DNA from: an uncultured Porphyromonadaceae bacterium
Lineage (GTDB): Bacteria; Bacteroidota; Bacteroidia; Bacteroidales; Muribaculaceae
Assembly: GCA_947567425.1 (NCBI GenBank)
Contig: CANOLV010000007.1
Location: 1-64,000 of the forward strand
Length of the DNA stretch: 64,000 nt
Direction: 5' to 3'
The notes under the pieces are model-generated. The model had not been told where the DNA came from. It saw only the letters and a list, made by a program, of their open reading frames with translations, and ran no database searches. Shown here in pieces: positions 61,036-64,000 of this stretch; positions within the stretch are counted from its first letter, which is position 1; each line of letters starts with the position of its first letter. Made by a program: the position numbers and the translations under genes.

Positions 61036-62388
61036 ATGCGCACATTTCGAATGGGTGGAGTGCACCCACCTGAAAATAAGTTGACGGCGGGATGCCGGAT
61101 TCTTGATGTGGACCTTCCGAGGGAAGTGACGATTGCTATGTCGCAGCATATAGGCGCTCCGGCTATCTGCGTGGTTGGCAAGGGCGATCATGTAGACCGT
61201 GGCGCTATGGTGGGGAAAGCTTCAGGATTTGTCTCGGCAAATGTGTTTACTCCTATATCGGGTACGGTTACCGGTGTCGGTAAGATAAAGAATGCCTACG
61301 GCATGCCTGTAGATTCTGTGACTATAACCGCAACGGAGGAGGATCATGAGAAAGATGCGGAGCGTCCTTTGTGGACATCGGCCTTGCGCTCGTCGGACGA
61401 TATAGCCGCGATGTCGGCCAAGGATATTGTTGATATAATCGGAGAAGCAGGCATAGTCGGTCTTGGCGGAGCGTCGTTTCCGACAAGAGTCAAGCTGTCT
61501 CCACCTCCGGGAAAGCATGCGGACATACTTATTGTCAACGGAGCTGAGTGTGAGCCATATCTGACTAATGATCATGCGCTTATGCTTGAACATCCGGATG
61601 AGATATTGGCAGGAGTCAGGCTTATGATGCGGGGTGCCGGCGTGGATAAGGCTATAATCGGAATTGAAAGTAATAAGATGGATGCCGTCAGGCTGTTGCG
61701 CGGACGTCTTGAGGGCGACAAGTCGGTCAGCGTGATGGAATTGCAGATGAAATACCCGCAAGGTGGTGAGAAGCAGTTGATACAGGCCGCTACAGGCAGG
61801 GAGGTCCCATCCGGAGCTTTGCCGGTAGATGTCGGTGCCATTGTGCAGAATGTCGCTTCTGCCTATGCCGTATATGAGGCTGTCGTATTTGGAAAACCTT
61901 TGGTAGACAGGGTAGTGACAGTGACCGGACCTTCTTTGTCCGGCCGGGGGAACTACAGGGTGCCGATAGGTATGTCGATGGCGGCCTTGATCGGAATTGC
62001 CGGAGGCATACCCGGCGACAGCGGAAAAATTATCCTTGGTGGTCCGATGATGGGGAGGACAATTGTGAATGTCGATGCTCCTACGATGAAGGGCGTTTCG
62101 GGCATATTGATTCTGCCTCGCGAGCAGTCGGCAAGGGGCGATGTCTATCCGTGCATAAGGTGTGCTGGATGTGTCTTGGCATGTCCGATGGGGCTTGAAC
62201 CGTACAGATTGAGCCTATTGTCGGCCCATTCGCATTGGGACTCAGCCGAAGGTGAGGGAATCGCCAATTGTATCGAGTGTGGGTGTTGCAGCTATTCATG
62301 CCCGTCGTCACGCCCGTTATTGGATTATATAAGATTGGGTAAAAATACAGTGATGGCGATCAGGAAATCGCGCAGTGTACAGAAATAA
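61036..62388 (+). CDS. rnfC: Rnf electron transport complex subunit C
   Basis: A 450-residue peripheral subunit that binds NADH, FMN and iron-sulfur clusters. N-terminal biotin-like/RnfC domain MRTFRMGGVHPPENKLTAGC, the Complex I 51-kDa-type segment GLGGASFPTRVKLSPPPG (~142-159), the SLBB region ~250-340, and two 4Fe-4S motifs near the C-terminus (CIRCAGCVLACP and CIECGCCSYSCP). It lacks the long Ala-rich C-terminal extension of the E. coli RsxC. 12-base gap from rnfB. Confidence 0.95.
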   Translation: MRTFRMGGVHPPENKLTAGCRILDVDLPREVTIAMSQHIGAPAICVVGKGDHVDRGAMVGKASGFVSANVFTPISGTVTGVGKIKNAYGMPVDSVTITATEEDHEKDAERPLWTSALRSSDDIAAMSAKDIVDIIGEAGIVGLGGASFPTRVKLSPPPGKHADILIVNGAECEPYLTNDHALMLEHPDEILAGVRLMMRGAGVDKAIIGIESNKMDAVRLLRGRLEGDKSVSVMELQMKYPQGGEKQLIQAATGREVPSGALPVDVGAIVQNVASAYAVYEAVVFGKPLVDRVVTVTGPSLSGRGNYRVPIGMSMAALIGIAGGIPGDSGKIILGGPMMGRTIVNVDAPTMKGVSGILILPREQSARGDVYPCIRCAGCVLACPMGLEPYRLSLLSAHSHWDSAEGEGIANCIECGCCSYSCPSSRPLLDYIRLGKNTVMAIRKSRSVQK

Positions 62389-62396
62389 AATCGATT

Positions 62397-63395
62397 ATGA
62401 ATCAATTGCTAACAATATCAGCTTCGCCTCATGTACACACCGGACGTACAGTGGCTTCGTGTATGTGGAATGTGGTGATAGCTTTGTTGCCCGCGTTGGC
62501 GGCTTCGTTGTACTTCTTCGGACTTGGGGCGGCCGTGGTCATCCTCACTTCGGTGGCTGGATGCGTTACCGTGGAATATGCGGTGACCAGATGGATGTTT
62601 CATCGACCGGCCACGATATTGAATGGAAGTGCTGTACTTACGGGACTGCTGCTGGCTTTTAATCTGCCTTCTAATATCCCGGTGTGGATAGTGTTGATAG
62701 GCTGTGTCGTCGCTATCGGAATCGGGAAGATGGCATTTGGAGGTCTTGGATGCAATGTGTGGAACCCGGCGTTGGTAGGTCGTGTATTTCTTTTGATTTC
62801 GTTTCCTGTGCAGATGACTTCATGGCCGTTGCCTATCGTGAACAGACTTAATTATACTGATGCCGTAACCGGTGCTACCACTCTTGGAGCTATTAAAATG
62901 TCGGAGATGTCTTCAGAAGCAGTTGCCGGAGCTTCGGTGGATGCCGGGATGACCGCTTTTTCGGTCGATACGTTGCAGAACTTTATCGGTGGCGTGGGTG
63001 GTTCCTTAGGTGAAGTCAGTGCGCTTGCGCTGTTGCTTGGATTTGCTTATCTGCTCGTCACCCGTACTATAACGTGGCATATTCCTGTGTCGATGGTAGG
63101 TGCGGTGGCACTGTTTACTCTGTTGATCGGCGGCGATATAATGGTGGAGCTGCTGTCGGGAGGTTTGTTGCTCGGAGCGATATTTATGGCTACTGATTAT
63201 GTGACTTCGCCGATGACCAAGCGAGGGATGGTCCTGTTCGGAGCTATGATCGGTGTAATCACGGTTGTTATCAGGCACTGGGGTGCATATCCGGAAGGAG
63301 TTTCGTTTGCGATATTGCTTATGAACAGTTTCGTACCCTTGATCGACCGCTATGTCAAACCCCGTAAATTTGGAGAAAGGAGGCGTGTGAGATGA
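62397..63395 (+). CDS. rnfD: Rnf electron transport complex subunit D
   Basis: A 332-residue integral membrane subunit with about ten helices. The covalent-FMN attachment motif is present as DAVTGATTLGAIK (Thr of S/T-GAT, about residue 161), with GGLGCNVWNPALVGRVFLLI before it. Homologous to NqrB. It starts 8 bases after rnfC and its stop overlaps the rnfG start (ATGA). Confidence 0.95.
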   Translation: MNQLLTISASPHVHTGRTVASCMWNVVIALLPALAASLYFFGLGAAVVILTSVAGCVTVEYAVTRWMFHRPATILNGSAVLTGLLLAFNLPSNIPVWIVLIGCVVAIGIGKMAFGGLGCNVWNPALVGRVFLLISFPVQMTSWPLPIVNRLNYTDAVTGATTLGAIKMSEMSSEAVAGASVDAGMTAFSVDTLQNFIGGVGGSLGEVSALALLLGFAYLLVTRTITWHIPVSMVGAVALFTLLIGGDIMVELLSGGLLLGAIFMATDYVTSPMTKRGMVLFGAMIGVITVVIRHWGAYPEGVSFAILLMNSFVPLIDRYVKPRKFGERRRVR

Positions 63396-64000
63396 AGAAG
63401 TTACCCTCAACATTGTTTAATATGGTGATGTCGCTCGGTGTGATAACCGTAGTGGCGGCGGCTCTATTGGCATGGGCTAACGCCGTCACGTCCGGACCGG
63501 TGGCAGAGGCGGAAAGGCAGAAGCAGATTGATGCCATCAAGGCTGTACTGCCTACATTCACTAACGATCCTTTAGCTTCCAAGTGGGAGTTTGTGCCGGC
63601 TGGCGGGTCGGAGCCATTTTCTGTATTTCCGGCCTACGACGGTGATTCTTTCTGCGGTGCGGCAGTGGAGGGGTATTCTCTTAACGGTTTTTCAGGACGT
63701 GTAAGTGTCATGTATGGATTTGACAGCGACGGCAATGTCACCGGCTACGAGGTGCTTCAACATGCGGAGACACCAGGACTCGGCGCTAAGATGCAGGAGT
63801 GGTTCCGGATGGATGCCGGGCATAGAAGCGTGCTTGGGCGTAATCCGGGAACAGATGCCATGTATGTGGCAAAGGATGGGGGAGCAATTGATGGAATAAC
63901 GGCGGCGACTATAAGTTCGAGGGCTTTTCTGGAAACCCTCCGCAGTTGCTATTCGGCATTTGAGGCTTACAAGTCTGATTGTTTAAAAAATGACGCAGAT
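63392..64000 (+). CDS. rnfG: Rnf electron transport complex subunit G, partial
   Basis: The first 203 residues of a periplasmic, membrane-anchored flavoprotein subunit; it runs off the right edge. One N-terminal helix (~8-30), followed by the FMN-binding domain with VTGYEVLQHAETPGLGAKMQ and the attachment motif GITAATISSRAF, whose Thr should carry covalent FMN. Homologous to NqrC. In Bacteroidales rnfE and rnfA usually follow, outside this window. Confidence 0.95.
   Translation, partial: MKKLPSTLFNMVMSLGVITVVAAALLAWANAVTSGPVAEAERQKQIDAIKAVLPTFTNDPLASKWEFVPAGGSEPFSVFPAYDGDSFCGAAVEGYSLNGFSGRVSVMYGFDSDGNVTGYEVLQHAETPGLGAKMQEWFRMDAGHRSVLGRNPGTDAMYVAKDGGAIDGITAATISSRAFLETLRSCYSAFEAYKSDCLKNDAD

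Overview
The window reads as a chromosomal segment of a Bacteroidales bacterium; my best guess is the family Muribaculaceae (inference from gene content, no search was run). Support: promoters of the Bacteroidota type (TTTG, about 20 bp, TANNTTTG), almost no Shine-Dalgarno sequences, a 2.5-kDa-residue-class SprA translocon protein of the type IX secretion system (T9SS), BspA-like leucine-rich repeats, a PG0541-type efflux partner protein, an over-long NusB, DUF1599/BT_3928-type proteins and an Rnf complex preceded by an RseC-like gene. No rRNA, tRNA, CRISPR array, insertion sequence, phage or plasmid gene was recognised. Coding density is high and no gene-free stretch exceeds 300 bases; the longest are 22866-23160, 26088-26374, 9881-10152 and 42017-42262, which hold promoters, terminators and one possible small ORF.

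Layout. 1-3.8 kb: an unrecognised small gene, a secreted LRR protein with a T9SS-like tail, a YjbQ-family enzyme, a PepSY-like lipoprotein and a secreted SGNH hydrolase. 3.9-9.9 kb (minus): tripartite RND efflux operon, TolC - adaptor - permease - PG0541-like protein. 10.1-14.1 kb: pyrE - SRPBCC - argH - Rieske-like lipoprotein - fmt. 14.2-19.5 kb: nusB - yajC - ybbR/cdaR - coaE - DUF1599 - DoxX/BT_3928-like, followed by tpiA and a PfkB kinase. 21.3-26.1 kb (minus): sugar MFS transporter, rpmH (L34), a DUF4252 / anti-sigma / ECF sigma cassette and rarA. 26.2-29.3 kb: small membrane protein, PstS-like lipoprotein and TPR protein. 29.4-38.6 kb: ruvA, the giant sprA and an aldo/keto reductase. 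38.6-44.6 kb (minus): membrane protein, hexuronate transporter, uxaC, malate dehydrogenase and a serine-hydrolase-like lipoprotein. 44.8-51.8 kb: rmuC, then (minus) an outer-membrane barrel and a 987-residue TPR protein that form one operon, and an HdeD-like membrane protein. 52-64 kb: manA, a beta-helix secreted protein, ridA, a YihY protein, fur, purA, a DUF1015 protein and the rseC-rnfBCDG operon, which runs off the right edge.

Most of the window is core metabolism and envelope biology. The points most worth a second look are: NusB, whose N-terminal half appears to be a tandem duplication; a Rieske-like lipoprotein lacking a canonical histidine ligand; the TPR/outer-membrane-barrel pair at 46.3-51.1 kb; a PstS-like/TPR/small-membrane-protein trio without either a Pst transporter or an ExbBD motor next to it; a beta-lactamase-fold lipoprotein that keeps SxxK but has lost YxN and HxG; and a fur promoter placed so close to the start codon that the mRNA may be leaderless. 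I did not find a clear defence system or a clearly novel multi-gene system; the TPR/barrel pair is the best candidate for an uncharacterised complex.
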